64,000 nt of DNA, taken from NCBI GenBank assembly GCA_028554755.1, contig JAPTOF010000003.1:1716501-1780500 (forward strand). The letters are read 5' to 3'. The position numbers were made by a program, and so were the translations under genes. Below the pieces are notes generated by a model. That model saw nothing but the letters and a program-made list of their open reading frames with translations. It was not told the origin of the DNA and ran no database searches. The number at the start of each line of letters is the position of its first letter. Position 1 is the stretch's first letter. Source of the stretch: Cordia subcordata (lineage: Eukaryota; Streptophyta; Magnoliopsida; Boraginales; Cordiaceae). Below are positions 24,084-35,653 of the stretch, in pieces.

Positions 24084-24487
24084 TAAGTGACATTAATTGT
24101 TAATTTCAATTCTTATGAAATGGAATCATATTTCCTTTGACATTTCGACTGCAGAGTCTCTCATGAGCACGACTTCTCTCTTTCCTTAAAAAGCAAGTTA
24201 TAATTTCTTAAAGTTGTAGATCAGGAACACGTTTGCTGCTAAATTCCCCCTCCCCTGAACCCCATTGCACATACATTGGGCCAACTTCTGCATACATTTC
24301 AGTCATTATAAATTTATAATCAGCAAGCTGTAAGTTATAACCAATGCATTGTTATCTTGTATAATATCACCTCAGCCAAGTATCATGTGAGCAATGCAGA
24401 AAAGAGTTGCGCATATGCATCCTGAGAAGTAAAATTTTCTTGAACTAAGAGAAACATGAAGTTAAAAGACACCTCATCCAAGCAATC

Positions 24488-26358
24488 TCAGAAATGAATC
24501 ATTAGTAACTCATCTCTAAGATTCAAGCTGGCCCAGAGAAGAACTATAGCAACCACAAGCAGGATCGTTATCGGTGTCCATTTGAGTGCAATGATCTGAG
24601 GAAAATTGATGTAAAATCAATGGTTATCAAGATTGCACAACAGCACAACTAAGCACAAGAACATAAGAAATATGCACCACTTGTACTATATTGCTCTGCA
24701 GTGGCCATACCTCAAGTCTTGTGGAACTCCATAAGTGGGAACTTTTTCGATGTGCTTCTATTGCTCTCTCCAACATTTCTGTTACAATCAATTAAGATTA
24801 CTTGCTTCTGCGGAATTTTGAAGCCTACCGTGAACTCAATCGAAGGCGAAAGCAAGTAACAACGATTATATAAGCCTACCTGATCTACTTCTTCTTTCTA
24901 CTATTCGTGACAACTCTTCTGATGCAATATTTAAATGTTGTCCGCGACTAGCATTTAGCTTCGACAGATTTGCTTGTGTCCTTGTATCCGCATAATGTCT
25001 TCGAATATTGCCAATGATTCCATCTGTTAGCCAAACAATCAATATTATCCCCGAAATGTCTCTGCTTCTGCAACTAAATATTTGAGCAAAAACTGTCATA
25101 TGTATCTTTTTTGTATCAGTAAATTACCAAATTTGATGAAGCTGTATGGTCTTGTGAGCCTCTCTATGATACTCATCTCAAACTTTTCGAACTCTGTCTG
25201 CAAATCTTGTAAATAATGGAAAGCCAGCTTTTTCGGATATGCAGAATCACAGAGTGTCATATAGCAAATTCCATTCTCAACCATGTAACTGAAAACCAGT
25301 GAATCAAAAAGTAAAAGCACTCATCCTTTGATTAATTGTGGGAAGGCGATATAGACTCTCCCTTAATAACACAGTGCCGTCTAACACAGCATTCTCGCCA
25401 GCAAAAAACAAACATAACCACAATAAAGACCTAGGAGGTATAGAATCCGCACAGAACCTACTTTGATACCACTTATAACACCTAAATCCCACATAGAATA
25501 GAAGGGCATTAAGCTATCTCTAACAGTTCCCCTATTTTTTCCCTTAAATTTAAGTGATTTGAGCCATTTTCTTATATTTTGGGATCCCTATTTTTAATTC
25601 TATTCCAACAGCTCTCCTATTTTTTATCAAACATTCAGTTTAGGGAATCACAATTTCAGTTTCACTCCAACAGCTCCCCTATTTTATAATGTTGCAGTCT
25701 TAAAGTTATGGGAATGGGAGATGGGATTTGAAGTTGGCTTTGGGGGATGAAAAAAAAAACCCTATATATATATATAAGTATTTTGTTTTGGAGTTGGGAA
25801 AAAACTTAAAATTTTGGGAATAGGATAGGGGAGCTGTGCAGCACTTTGTTATTAACAAAACCCCTAAATATGGAGATTTTTATGTTTTAGGAGATTTGTT
25901 GAAGTTAGTCTTACTAGCTAACAACCACTTGAACCTACTTAATGGGTCCAAAATATATGCACCCCAAAAAAAATTCAATGTGGGACGAGCTGTTACAATG
26001 ATCGAAGGCATTTATCATATGATAAATTATTCAATAATATTCTCTTCTCTTTCAGGAAATGATAAAAAGTCGTGTCAAATTCCATCATTCCTAAGTTGCA
26101 AAAAGATGAACTAAGGCATTCTACTTTGGATAAGAAAATGTGAATAGCGACTAGAAGAAAAGAATACTTGAAGCAATGGTGATCAACATGGATTGTCATC
26201 TTTGAAGGTGGCAAGGCTCCTCTTGAGATTTCTTCGAGGATGAGCTCTCCTTGTTGCTTGTAGCTTGAGAAGTTATCATTCTCTTCATTCACATACCTTG
26301 GGCCTTGGGCAAGTGGCAACCCATCACTTATCCTCCCAACTATGGTTAGCTTTACCAT
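24488..26358 (-). CDS. SEC22-like: SEC22-like longin-domain R-SNARE
   Basis: Five exons on the minus strand, 26358-26168, 25288-25128, 25023-24880, 24778-24711 and 24595-24488, give 223 aa with consistent phases and GT-AG borders. The longin domain (residues about 1-125) contains MVKLTIVGRISDGLPLAQG, YMVENGICYMTLCDSAYPKK, LAFHYLQDLQTEFEKF and RPYSFIKF, close to plant SEC22. The next region, HYADTRTQANLSKLN, also fits. The C-terminal tail anchor is WTPITILLVVAIVLLW. SEC22 proteins act in ER-Golgi vesicle fusion. The SNARE motif (about 145-190, HLNIASEELSRIVERR and following) is more divergent than the longin domain. The start was chosen because SEC22 proteins begin MVK; an in-frame upstream ATG lies 10 codons earlier. 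Intron 1 holds a MITE. Confidence 0.85.
25510..25850. mobile_element. MITE-like inverted-repeat insertion in SEC22-like intron 1
   Basis: The left arm TCTAACAGTTCCCCTATTTT and internal copies CCAACAGCTCCCCTATTTTA are inverted relative to the right arm GGGAATAGGATAGGGGAGCT near 25814-25835. A TA microsatellite lies between them. Non-coding; exact ends not fixed. Confidence 0.5.
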
Positions 26359-26529
26359 TGCTAGCTTTTCAATGTTAGCAATGCACAAAAAATTGCTTTT
26401 TGGTTCTTTCTAATACAAGAAAACACAAAAGCCTTATAAACTAAGGCCGGGGCCAACGCGTAACGTTTTACAAAACACGAGGACGATTACACCGAGGCGA
26501 CAAGACAAGGGATTAGTGGCAAAATTAGG

Positions 26530-26538
26530 TATATATAA
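26530..26538 (-). promoter_or_regulatory. Possible TATA box of the SEC22-like gene
   Basis: TATATATAA on the plus strand (TTATATATA on the minus strand) lies about 170 bp upstream of the start codon. A positional argument only. Confidence 0.35.
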
Positions 26539-26639
26539 CACTAGGGGTAACCTAAAATATTTGGCAATACATGGAAAAGCTGAAAGGCTATCTTTCGATG
26601 TAAAGATGAAGGACATATAAGCGCTTTTGGTGGCACAGA

Positions 26640-26993
26640 AGGCAAACAGGGTGGTTCTTTAATATAGCAGGAGCAGTGGAAAAGCTACTTAATTGGTGAT
26701 GAAGTTATTCTTTTGTGTGCCCTCAAAAAGATGGCCATACGCGGAGGAAGAAAAGCTTACGAAGCAAGGGCGGCAAAAAAAGTTGGGAAAGAGACAACTG
26801 CATAGAATCAAACGTGGTTCTTACGTGGATTTAAAAATTCAACAAGAAGCAGCAAAGCCGAAACCTTTAACTAGATAACAAATTTAATTTAATAAGGTTA
26901 TTAAAAAAATTGACTGCACTTTATTCCTTCAGATAGAATAATCAAATATATAGTTGTAAGATATGGGTATTAGTTTAATTACACAAATGATTT
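26640..26993. other. Upstream flank of the SEC22-like gene, no gene
   Basis: The small open frame 26693-26878 (plus strand) is Lys/Arg-rich and not recognised. I see no supporting structure. Confidence 0.4.
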
Positions 26994-27198
26994 CATATTG
27001 TTTGGATTGAATTTTTTTATAAAAAAATATTTTTTTAAAAAATATATCATTTTTACAATAAGTATTCCAATAGAATTTTTTTTAAAAAAGTTGAAGCTAA
27101 AAATTATATTTTAACTTTTATTAGAAGCCTCAAATTTTAACTTTTCAAAAAAGATACTTTTTTAACAATTTTTTTTTAAAATTAATCAAGACGAGCCC
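26994..27198. mobile_element. Tourist/Harbinger-like MITE (copy E)
   Basis: The left end ATTGTTTGGATTGAATTTTT is truncated or decayed; the right end ATTAATCAAGACGAGCCC is followed by TAA. The family interior is present. Confidence 0.5.
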
Positions 27199-28282
27199 TA
27201 ATTCCTCTTCATAAATATATTACAACGATATCCTTGCACATTCTTATTGGTGCTTTCAAACTTTTAAATTAGTTGCAACGCGTGGCACTCAAATCAAACT
27301 ACTTATTACTACTATTTAATAATAGTTTACTATAAATTTAACACATTTATTTTAAAATTAATGTAGGAGAGGCTATTACCAGCTGTAAACATTTAATTTC
27401 ATCGAGAGTACAAAGTAAAATGAAAGAGATTAATTGTACATGCACCTCCTAATCTGCGTAGCAAAAGCAAAAAGCGCAATAAGCCAATAACTATTTGTTG
27501 TATCGTCAGCATTTGCTACTTACCCACAAAATTTTGATCTAGTATGCATTAGGGTTCTCTCGTATCAATAATTCTTTTATATTAGTCTAAAAAAATCTTA
27601 ATCGTTTATGTAATTATCATATCATTTCGGTCTTTAGTGATAATCAAATTTCGAAAAAGTTAATTTTTTTTAAAATGCCTTTTCTCTCTCTCATTACCCA
27701 CTCTTTTTCAAACTTAAATTTCATAAATGATTGAGATTTTATTCTATATACATGAATGATGATGATTTTTCTCTCATATTAATATGAAACAATTAATACT
27801 ATGAGAGGATCCTAATCCCATTCAAGTAATATCTTTTTATTTTGTGCTCGTGTGAACCAATCAATTTTTAATAGAAACCATTAAATAAGATTTACTTTTT
27901 TAATAAATGATAAATTTAATTATAGACTTTCAAATTTTACAAATAAATATTATTTTAAGCTTAATTTGAATCACATTGCATCTCCAATAAGGATAATAAT
28001 AAATTGATAGAAATAACTGAATATAAATACATATGCATGTGTAATTGCATAATAGATAAACAAGAGATATATGCACTTATTTTAGGAGCAAAAGTAACAC
28101 AAAAGTAAGATAGGATCAAATGAGATAGAAACCCAATCGGTATACTTATTCTTGCTCAATAGTGGAAAATAAGTGCAAAAGGTAGGTTGACATATACAAT
28201 AAAGTTGATGTGGCCTGTCTCATAGGCATGAAAATAGAATAATTTTAATAAAGATAAGGATAAATTAGTCTTCTTGCTCTGT

Positions 28283-28366
28283 GTAGATTGATTTGTTTTT
28301 AATAGTTTAAATGATTGAGTCTATCTCTTCATGGGTGAAGTCCTAGGTTCAAATCTGGGTCTACCA
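28283..28366 (+). ncRNA. tRNA-like relic or tRNA-derived SINE head
   Basis: GTAGATT (28283-28289) can pair over 7 bp, with two G-U pairs, with GGTCTAC (28358-28364). A B-box-like TAGGTTCAAATCTGG lies just before. The span of about 83 nt is tRNA-sized, and an AAAATAATAATAATAAT tail follows directly, as in tRNA-derived SINEs. The D-arm and anticodon arm are not convincing, so it is unlikely to be a working tRNA. Confidence 0.35.
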
Positions 28367-28379
28367 AAATAATAATAAT

Positions 28380-28648
28380 AATAATAGACGGTAATTAGTT
28401 TTATTTTCTTTCATAATAGACAAAAATTTTAAATTGAACCTTTTGAAATTTTCAAATAAATATTGCTTTAAGGATTAATTGCTTAGCAATTAAATTCTCA
28501 AAGGGGTTTAACCCAAAAAAAAAAGAATAGTAGATGTTAATTAGATTTATTTGCTTTTAAAATAGACGACAAATTTAAATTGAATCTTTTAAAATTTTCA
28601 AATAAATGTTGTTTTAAGGATTAATTTTTTAGAAATTAAATCCTCAAA
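28380..28648. repeat. Tandem pair of a ~145-bp AT-rich repeat
   Basis: 28380-28502 and 28526-28648 share a long imperfect match, including AATTTTCAAATAAATRTTG and TTTAAGGATTAATT. A weaker third copy occurs at about 27888-27975. Confidence 0.6.
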
Positions 28649-30162
28649 TTAAAAATAATAATAAATTTTGATAATAGATAATAAATAATAGAAAATATAA
28701 CGGATAATAAATTAATAGAGAAAATATCAATGGATAAATATGGCGTGTTAAATTAATTTAATTATTTCAATGGTAAAGAATACAATAGATAATAGATAAT
28801 AAATTAGTGCATAATAAAAATAATTCATAAATAAATGTTATTTAAAATATTAATTAATTAGTAACCTATATATTATATAAAATAATGTTAATGCCTTATT
28901 TAATCCTGTTACATGTCGTGTTGTTGTTGCATATTTTCCGTCCAAAATCACCTTTTCAAAGATAAAATAATTTAATTTTCAATTTCTCTCTTATGCTAAA
29001 TTATGTATATGGTTATTTATGTGTAAAAGTATATCAAAGTTATATATGGAAATGCATCTATTTATTTCATTCATGGTTCTCTTTCTAATATTATTTGATT
29101 TTTCAAAGTCAAAAAATTTAATATTGCATTATTCTTCTTCTATATTTTTTTTGGATCATGTCATCTTTTTTTATTTTCAATTATGGTTAATGTTAAAAAC
29201 TTGCTAAAAGATTTATTTATATTTTATGTTTGTATCTATTTATTTTACTTATTATTTCCTTACACAAGATTAGTAGAATTTTTAAAACTAATAAAATTAA
29301 TAAAATACACTATTTATCTTCTATTTTTTTTTCTATTGTACAAGACCATTTGTTTTATACTTTTACTTTTCCCAATTTAGATACTCATTCCAATTACTAT
29401 AGAAATTTCATAAGAAAATGTAATTATCACTATTGAAGATTTACTAAAATTAAATTTTATAAAATATATTTATATTTTATTCTCACATAAATTACAAAAG
29501 TTAATTATCAAAAATAAACATAAGAATACTCATTTGTCCATGAACTACACAGGAATTATACTAGTTATTTTATATTTAAACTTCTTCTTTTTTAAATTAT
29601 TCTAGCTTGCCACATAAGATTCTTGAAAATTGAACAACTTCGTAAATATATCACCAATATAGAAATCGAAAGAATCTAGTTTGAGCAAGTTTTCAATTCA
29701 AAAGGAAATTATGTTGGAATTGATCAAACTTTGTTTGATTCAAAGTGTATGTATCACGTGGATCAAATTTCCATAGAATTTTCAGATAGAAAGAAATCAC
29801 AAAAAAAAAAAACTTATGTTGCTGCCATTTTGAAAGGATTAAGAAGCACCGAAATAATGTCTAAACCAATGGTTTAAAACAAAGATAATTTTTGAATGTC
29901 ACATAAGAATTTATATTATCTATTTTTAAGTCATTTTGAAGTGCCAATCAGTGCTTGCATAACTATCAACAAAAAATAAAAAGCAAAAATAAAAATAATG
30001 AATTAAAATAAAATGAAAAGTTAAAAAATTAAAATTTAGAAAATTAAAATATTAAGAAAGATAAAATAATTTAAAAAAAATTGGTGAATTAAAATTTAAA
30101 AAGAAAAAATTTAAAAATAAAATATGAAATTAAAGTTAAAATTTAGAAAATTAAAAAATAAG

Positions 30163-31599
30163 TGCTGGTCGGAAACGCTTTAAGGGGGTTGAATAAAGAA
30201 GGATTTTAAGAATTTCGGCCTTTTGAATTTGGTTGGATAATTTAGTCAAACACATGAAGCGGATAATTAAACCACGTAAAGAGTATAAAAAAAGACAAGA
30301 AAAAGGAATGGGATTTATAGTGGTTCGGACTAACCTACATCAACTTTCAGAGTCTCGAACTCGAGAATTTTACATACTTTGCTAAAAACCTCAAATTTTT
30401 CAAAAGTTGGCTCAGCTCAAAAATTAATGTATGACACTTGAATCAACTAGATTCAAGCAAAATCCCAAAAACTCACTTATTGATTAGATGTTTTCAATTT
30501 GTTACGCTCAACCAACTATTTTAATTATCGAAAGACTAATAAAATAGTGATAGCTCATAAAATTTTTGGCTCAAATCTAAAAAGAATAAATAATACACTC
30601 TGATTTGTGATTGTCTCAATCAGTGCACAAAGTTGTTTTTGGCTCTTGTAAATCAATGTACTTATATCCACACCACATAAAATAACTATTAAACACACGG
30701 GGATGTTCAAATTTGAAAATGTTGGGAGTATATAAGGTTGTATGATTGTGCTAAAAAGACTAGCTTTGAATAAAATTTCTATTGATAATTCATGTGCATT
30801 CAAGATCCCTGTCATGGCGGTCGATCACATCCCTCGACTGCCAATGGGAACGAAAGGAAATAAGGTGTTTCTAGCTCTAGTTTTGGATGAGCTTCTCCTA
30901 ATTATGTCTAGTAATAGAATAGGGCGGTTTGCTCTGACCAAGACTCTACTTTTTTCTTTGTCATGGAGCGTATAAATTTTCTGGAATGTAGATAGGCCAA
31001 AAGATGGAACATAAGAAGTTCCTACGAGATCCAGCGCCAATACATACAGTTGACTTCATGTTGTTGCCCTATATAATTCAAGCCTCACTAACAGTCGAAG
31101 TTCATTCTCTTGCGATCTATCGCACCCTTCTACCACAAGAGAATTTGAATTGATTTTCAAAAATATTTTAGTTTTAAATTTTCTTTTTGTTAAAACAAGG
31201 TTTAAAGTAGTCTTTTAAAACCCATATGTATTTTAAAAACATTTTAAACAATTTAAAAAACTTTTAGTGCATATAACTTAAGAGCCAAACACATTGAGAT
31301 GTGCATAAAAAGGGGAAGTTTACATATAAAAGACTATGTTTGCACCCCTTATGTCTTTCGCCTTTATCCTTATATCACCCTAGTTTTCAAATATACTTTT
31401 ATTTACACTTCAAGACTTAATAGAAAAGCATCAATCTAATCAAGAGTCTCTGTGATCAAGCAATAAGCAGTTCACCCATTTATCATCAAACATTAATACA
31501 TTCATGAAGCATATAACTTTGCATTTCATTCAAAGATCTGATAAACATATCATCCGCACTCATCATCAAAACACTTAATAATGGCATACAATGTTAACA
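30163..31599 (-). mobile_element. Solo LTR (copy 3, minus orientation)
   Basis: A 1437-bp sequence starting TGCTGGTCGG and ending ATGTTAACA, flanked by a perfect 5-bp duplication ATAAG (30158-30162 and 31600-31604). Read on the minus strand it opens TGTTAACATTGT and has TTTTGATGATGAG soon after, like copy 2. Near its other end is AAGGGGGTTGAAT, as in copy 1. No internal coding region is present. Confidence 0.75.
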
Positions 31600-31604
31600 A
31601 TAAG

Positions 31605-31969
31605 AAACACAAAACTTTAAAAAATAGAACAATGAAAAAATTTTAAAATGATTAAAAATTAAAAAGTTAAAATGCAAAAACTAATAAGAGATTAAAAGAT
31701 TAGAAATTAATAAATAAAAAATTATAGAATTGAAGAAATAAAAAATTATAGAATTGAAGAAATTAAAAATTAAAAAAGAATAAATGGACTAATACAACTT
31801 CTACCCTTTAGTATGTGCTGATGCAAATAGAATTTGAAATTAACTTTATGCTATTTTTTGTTTATATTTGTGATGAAAAATAAAAATGTAGAGAGAGTTT
31901 AGAGAAATAGTAGAATTGTCTAAAATATTTATGAAAAGTTAAAAGTTACCTAAAACATTAAAACATTTA
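31605..31969. other. Intergenic, A/T simple sequence
   Basis: Runs of AAAATTAAAA-type sequence, with AAATTATAGAATTGAAGAAA tandemly repeated at about 31709-31760. No gene. Confidence 0.5.
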
Positions 31970-32194
31970 GGGGGTGTTTGGAATTGTTTTCAAAAACAGT
32001 TTTTTTTTGTTTTCGAAAACCAAAAAACATAAAAACTTGTTTGGAAGTCGCTGTTTTCCAAAATTGTTTTTGAAAACTGTTCTAGAAAAAAGTGTTTTTA
32101 AAAACAAAAAAAAGGAAACACATTTTTTTGTTGTTTTCATGTGTTTTTGACATGTTCTCAAAAGAGCAATTTCATTATTTAATTAGTCTCCTTC

Positions 32195-32310
32195 CCCCCC
32201 AACCTACCCCGATCCTAGCCCACCCCCTTACCGCACCTACCCCGACCCTAGCCCACCCCCTCACCCCACCTACCCCTACCCCCACCCATCCTTGTCCTCA
32301 CCCCAACCCA
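32195..32310. repeat. C-rich minisatellite
   Basis: Degenerate units CTACCCCGAYCCTAGCCCAC and CCCCACCTACCCCTAC repeated about six times on the plus strand. Confidence 0.75.
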
Positions 32311-32353
32311 TGCCTATTCTAGTCTCTTTTAGAGCACACACATTATACATACA

Positions 32354-32365
<12 letters not shown>

Positions 32366-32407
<42 letters not shown>

Positions 32408-32430
32408 ATGTGTGTGTATATGCATATGTA
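32366..32430. repeat. TA/TG microsatellite
   Basis: (CA)n, then about 15 TA units, then (TG)n with interruptions. Confidence 0.85.
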
Positions 32431-32639
32431 GATATATGTTTATTAGAGGAAAAAAAACAAATATAAAGAAAAAATAAGGGTGTAATGGTCTTTCCTATGC
32501 AAGATAAAAAAATAAATTTATCTTCCATCCAAACAAATTTTTTGTTGTTTTGTTTTTTAAAACAGTTTTTAAAAACTATTCTGGAAAATTGTTTTACAAA
32601 ACAAAAAAACAAGAATACTCCCAAACAGGCTTAGCTTTT

Positions 32640-33370
32640 AGCAAAAACTAATATGCGTGTTCGACAATAACTTTTAGAGTAACTTTTAATCTTTTGACTT
32701 GGTCAAAATATTATTTTGTTAAAGGAGTGTTGTTTGGCAAACTAGCTTTTCATATTAGTTTTTAGCATATTAATTAATGTTTCTCAAAAACTAAAAGTTT
32801 TAACCTTTCAGGTAGCTTTTAACTTTTTATTTTTTTGGTAATTTTACCCTTTTTTCATTTTTTTTTATAATTCTATTCTTTCTCCAATCTCTCTTTATAT
32901 TTTTACTTTACTTTTCTAAATAAAAATAAAAAGATATAAAAATAAATTTCAAATTCTATCTAGTCAATATATATTAAAAATATAACTTTTATTAGTTTGT
33001 TTTTTGACAAAATAAAATTTGAATATATTAAAATTAATTTTTATAATATTGATACAAATGTTTTATAAAAAAAATTAGTTCTATTTTGATATTAAAATAT
33101 TATTATGAAAAATAATTATTTAACTATAAAATATATTATCTTATTCCTATAATAGTAATAATAATTATAATCATAACAACAACAATAATAATAACACGAT
33201 ATTGATGTCCTTGTACTTCATTTTATATTCATTAGATAATCTAACCGCTAATTTTACCAAATACCTTTTGTTCAATCAGTTAGGCAAATAGCTATCAGCT
33301 ACAGTTAAAATAAAACAGGTATCAGATATTTTAATAGCTAATTTTACCGAACAGGCTCTAAAGCTAATGA
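32640..33370. mobile_element. Non-autonomous element, first of a duplicated pair
   Basis: Starts near GTGTTCGACAATAACTTTTA and ends near TTTTACCGAACAGGCTCTAA. Long stretches, for example TTTTTATAATATTGATA and AAATATATTATCTTATTC, recur in order in the following 33395-34155 segment. AT-rich and non-coding; the superfamily is uncertain. Confidence 0.5.
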
Positions 33371-33394
33371 GAAAATTTGTTTTATCAAACAACT

Positions 33395-34155
33395 AAGTGT
33401 GTGTTTGGCAATAGCCTTTGAGTAACTTTTAACATTTTGACTTGGTTAAAACACTATTCGGTAAACTAGCTTTTTATATTAACTTGTAGCGTTTCAACTA
33501 AGTTTTTTCAAAAACTAAAAATTTAAGCCTCAGATAACTTTTAGCTTTTTTTTTTTGACAATCCTACCCTTTCTTCATTTTTTTTGGGGCAATTCTACTA
33601 TTTCTCTAATTTCTTTCTATATTTTTACTTTTTCTTTCACAAATATAAATAACAAAACAATATAAAATTGAAGTTCAAATTCTATCTAATCAACATCTAT
33701 TAAAAAAATATAAGTTTTATTAGCTCTTTTTTTGACAAAATAAATTTTGAATATGTTAAAATTAATTTTTATAATATTGATATAAATGTTTTATCAAAAA
33801 AAAGTTATATTTTGATATTAAAATATTATTACAAAAAATAAATATCTAACTATAAAATATATTATCTTATTCTTATAATAGTACTAATAATTATAATTAT
33901 CATAACAACAACAATAATGATAACATGATAGTAATATATCTTTACGTTATTTTACATTCATCAGCTAATTTTAGCGAACACATTTTGGTTAATCATTTGA
34001 CAATTAAAATACAATATCTATCAATTATTCAGATAACTATCAACTATTCTAATAATTAATTTTCGTCGAATAAGCCCTAAAACTAGAGGAGTATTAAAAA
34101 CTAATTGAAAAGCTCTGTTTTTTTTTTTTTTACGCTACCAAATACGCTAAGATTT
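33395..34155. mobile_element. Non-autonomous element, second of a duplicated pair
   Basis: Starts near GTGTGTTTGGCAATAGCC and ends near ACGCTACCAAATACGCTAAG. It is collinear with 32640-33370 over most of its length with many small differences, so this is either an old tandem duplication or two insertions of one family. Confidence 0.5.
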
Positions 34156-35653
34156 TTCCTTACTTGCTAACACCTTTCCTTACTTTCGTTTTCGAGAATA
34201 TCTGACTCGTACACGGAAACTTGGCCCCCAAGCCAAGGCCCCCACAAGAAATTTCACTTGTCAGCTCTGTGGCCTTTCCAACCATCCACGAGGGACGAAC
34301 ACGAACCCGGTCTCACCTTATTGGACACCTCTGTAAACCTCAGCTTCCTCGTAATCTCTTGCAAAAATTCACTTATCCTTAAAACAAACCAGATCTTGAC
34401 ACGTGCATCAAAGACAAAAATAAAGGAACCGTGTGCCCAACCTCCCAACTTATAATTTGACCCCTTGACAAACTTCTTCTGATCTTTTAACAGTATGTTA
34501 GATTTCTCTAGTCATATAAAAGCTCTTTTAAAATTCTCTATGATAAGTATACATCCTCTCTGTCTAAAATATTGTTATTTGTAATAGATTGTTTACTGAA
34601 AATAAGTCACAAGTTTCTTGTAGTCGTTCGAAAAATACACCAAATTTCCTCAATAGTTCTCGAAAAGTGTATTGATTAGGCCTCTTATAGTGCAGAGATT
34701 AATTTGTGATTTTAGTAACAATCTTATTAAAATGATGATGTTGAGAATGCGTACTTATTTTCAATTATCATAAAAAGATTACGAAAGTCTTTTTTTTTTT
34801 TTTTTTAAATCACCTGCACCTTAAAAGCACCAGCGACCACACAGGAGCCCCAGTACAAGTTACCCAAGAAAAAAGAAAAAGGAGTTGAAAAAACTGACCA
34901 ATAATTTCCAATTACAAAGAAAATGTTATATTTATCGCATTTTCAGTCAAGAAAATTTTCACACTCTTTTTGCCATCCTCGTACGAAAATACGGAGAAAA
35001 ATTCCAGCTCTTTTAGCTTGACACTCTGCACAAGAACCAAAATCAGGACCTCCATAACAATCTTGAGTAAGTATTTTTCCTCTCAATTCACACACACACA
35101 CACACATTATGCTGCCACCTTCATGTACACAGGTGAAACATCTAGTCAAATGTGGGTCAAAACGTTGGCGGTCAAGACTTTTGTGTTAAGCTCAAAGATT
35201 TTTGTGTTTTGATTCTTGGTTGAAAATTCATCTTCTAACAGTTGTGTTTTACTTGTGACAACATTAGATAAGTTCTTTGTCTCTCAATAATGTTGTTCAG
35301 AGAAGTAAATTTTGCTAGTACACAAAAAATAAATGCATAGTGCAGACTTGATCGAAGCAAAATGCAAATAGGCTGCGATAATGGCTTCCATTATTATGTA
35401 CATGATTAGCGTGCATTTATTTATTTGAATAATTCCATTATTCAATCGTACAAATAATTTATTACTATTAAATCTTTTTATAACATTATAATAATATAAT
35501 GTTACGAGGGTACTTAACTTTCTGCTACATGATTAATGTCTAGGCAGCTTTCTGCTGTGAACATCTTTTTAAGTAGTTATAATGGCAGTATTGATTCTAC
35601 TATATTATAATTTTTATGATGTTCATCAGTTTCTTCAAAGAAAGCCAAAGAAG
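34156..35653. other. Upstream region of the MYB17-like gene
   Basis: No gene recognised. Contains a G-box core CACGTG near 34399, a (CA)n run at about 35089-35106 and a poly-T run near 34790. An in-frame ATG 24 codons upstream of the MYB start (35582) is more likely leader than coding, because family members begin MGR-PCC. Confidence 0.4.

Larger units (their letters stand above)
27199..30162. other. Intergenic, AT-rich, no protein gene
   Basis: Contains three related copies of a local repeat (about 27888-27975, 28380-28502 and 28526-28648, sharing TTTTCAAATAAATATTG and TTAAGGATTAATT) and a tRNA-like relic. A/T simple sequence fills 29980-30160. Open frames at 29019-29436 are Phe/Leu/Ile-rich by composition and are not convincing. 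Confidence 0.5.
31970..32630. mobile_element. 661-bp Tourist-like MITE with C-rich minisatellite core
   Basis: The left end GGGGGTGTTTGGAATTGTTT and inverted right end ACTCCCAAACAGGC are flanked by TTA at 31967-31969 and 32631-32633. Inverted arms of the TTTTCAAAAACAGTTTTT type occupy each end. The interior holds a C-rich array (about 32193-32310, units like CCCCGACCCTAGCCCAC) and a TA/TG microsatellite. Non-coding. Confidence 0.7.

Noticed and set aside
28283..28366. Functional tRNA gene
   Set aside because: The D-arm and anticodon arm do not fold convincingly; called a relic only.
29019..29436. Hydrophobic open frames of 60-70 codons
   Set aside because: Phe/Leu/Ile-rich by AT composition, overlapping in several frames, no start or splice context.
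35582..35653. N-terminal extension of the MYB17-like protein from an in-frame upstream ATG
   Set aside because: The 24 added residues are hydrophobic and do not fit; family members begin MGR-PCC.
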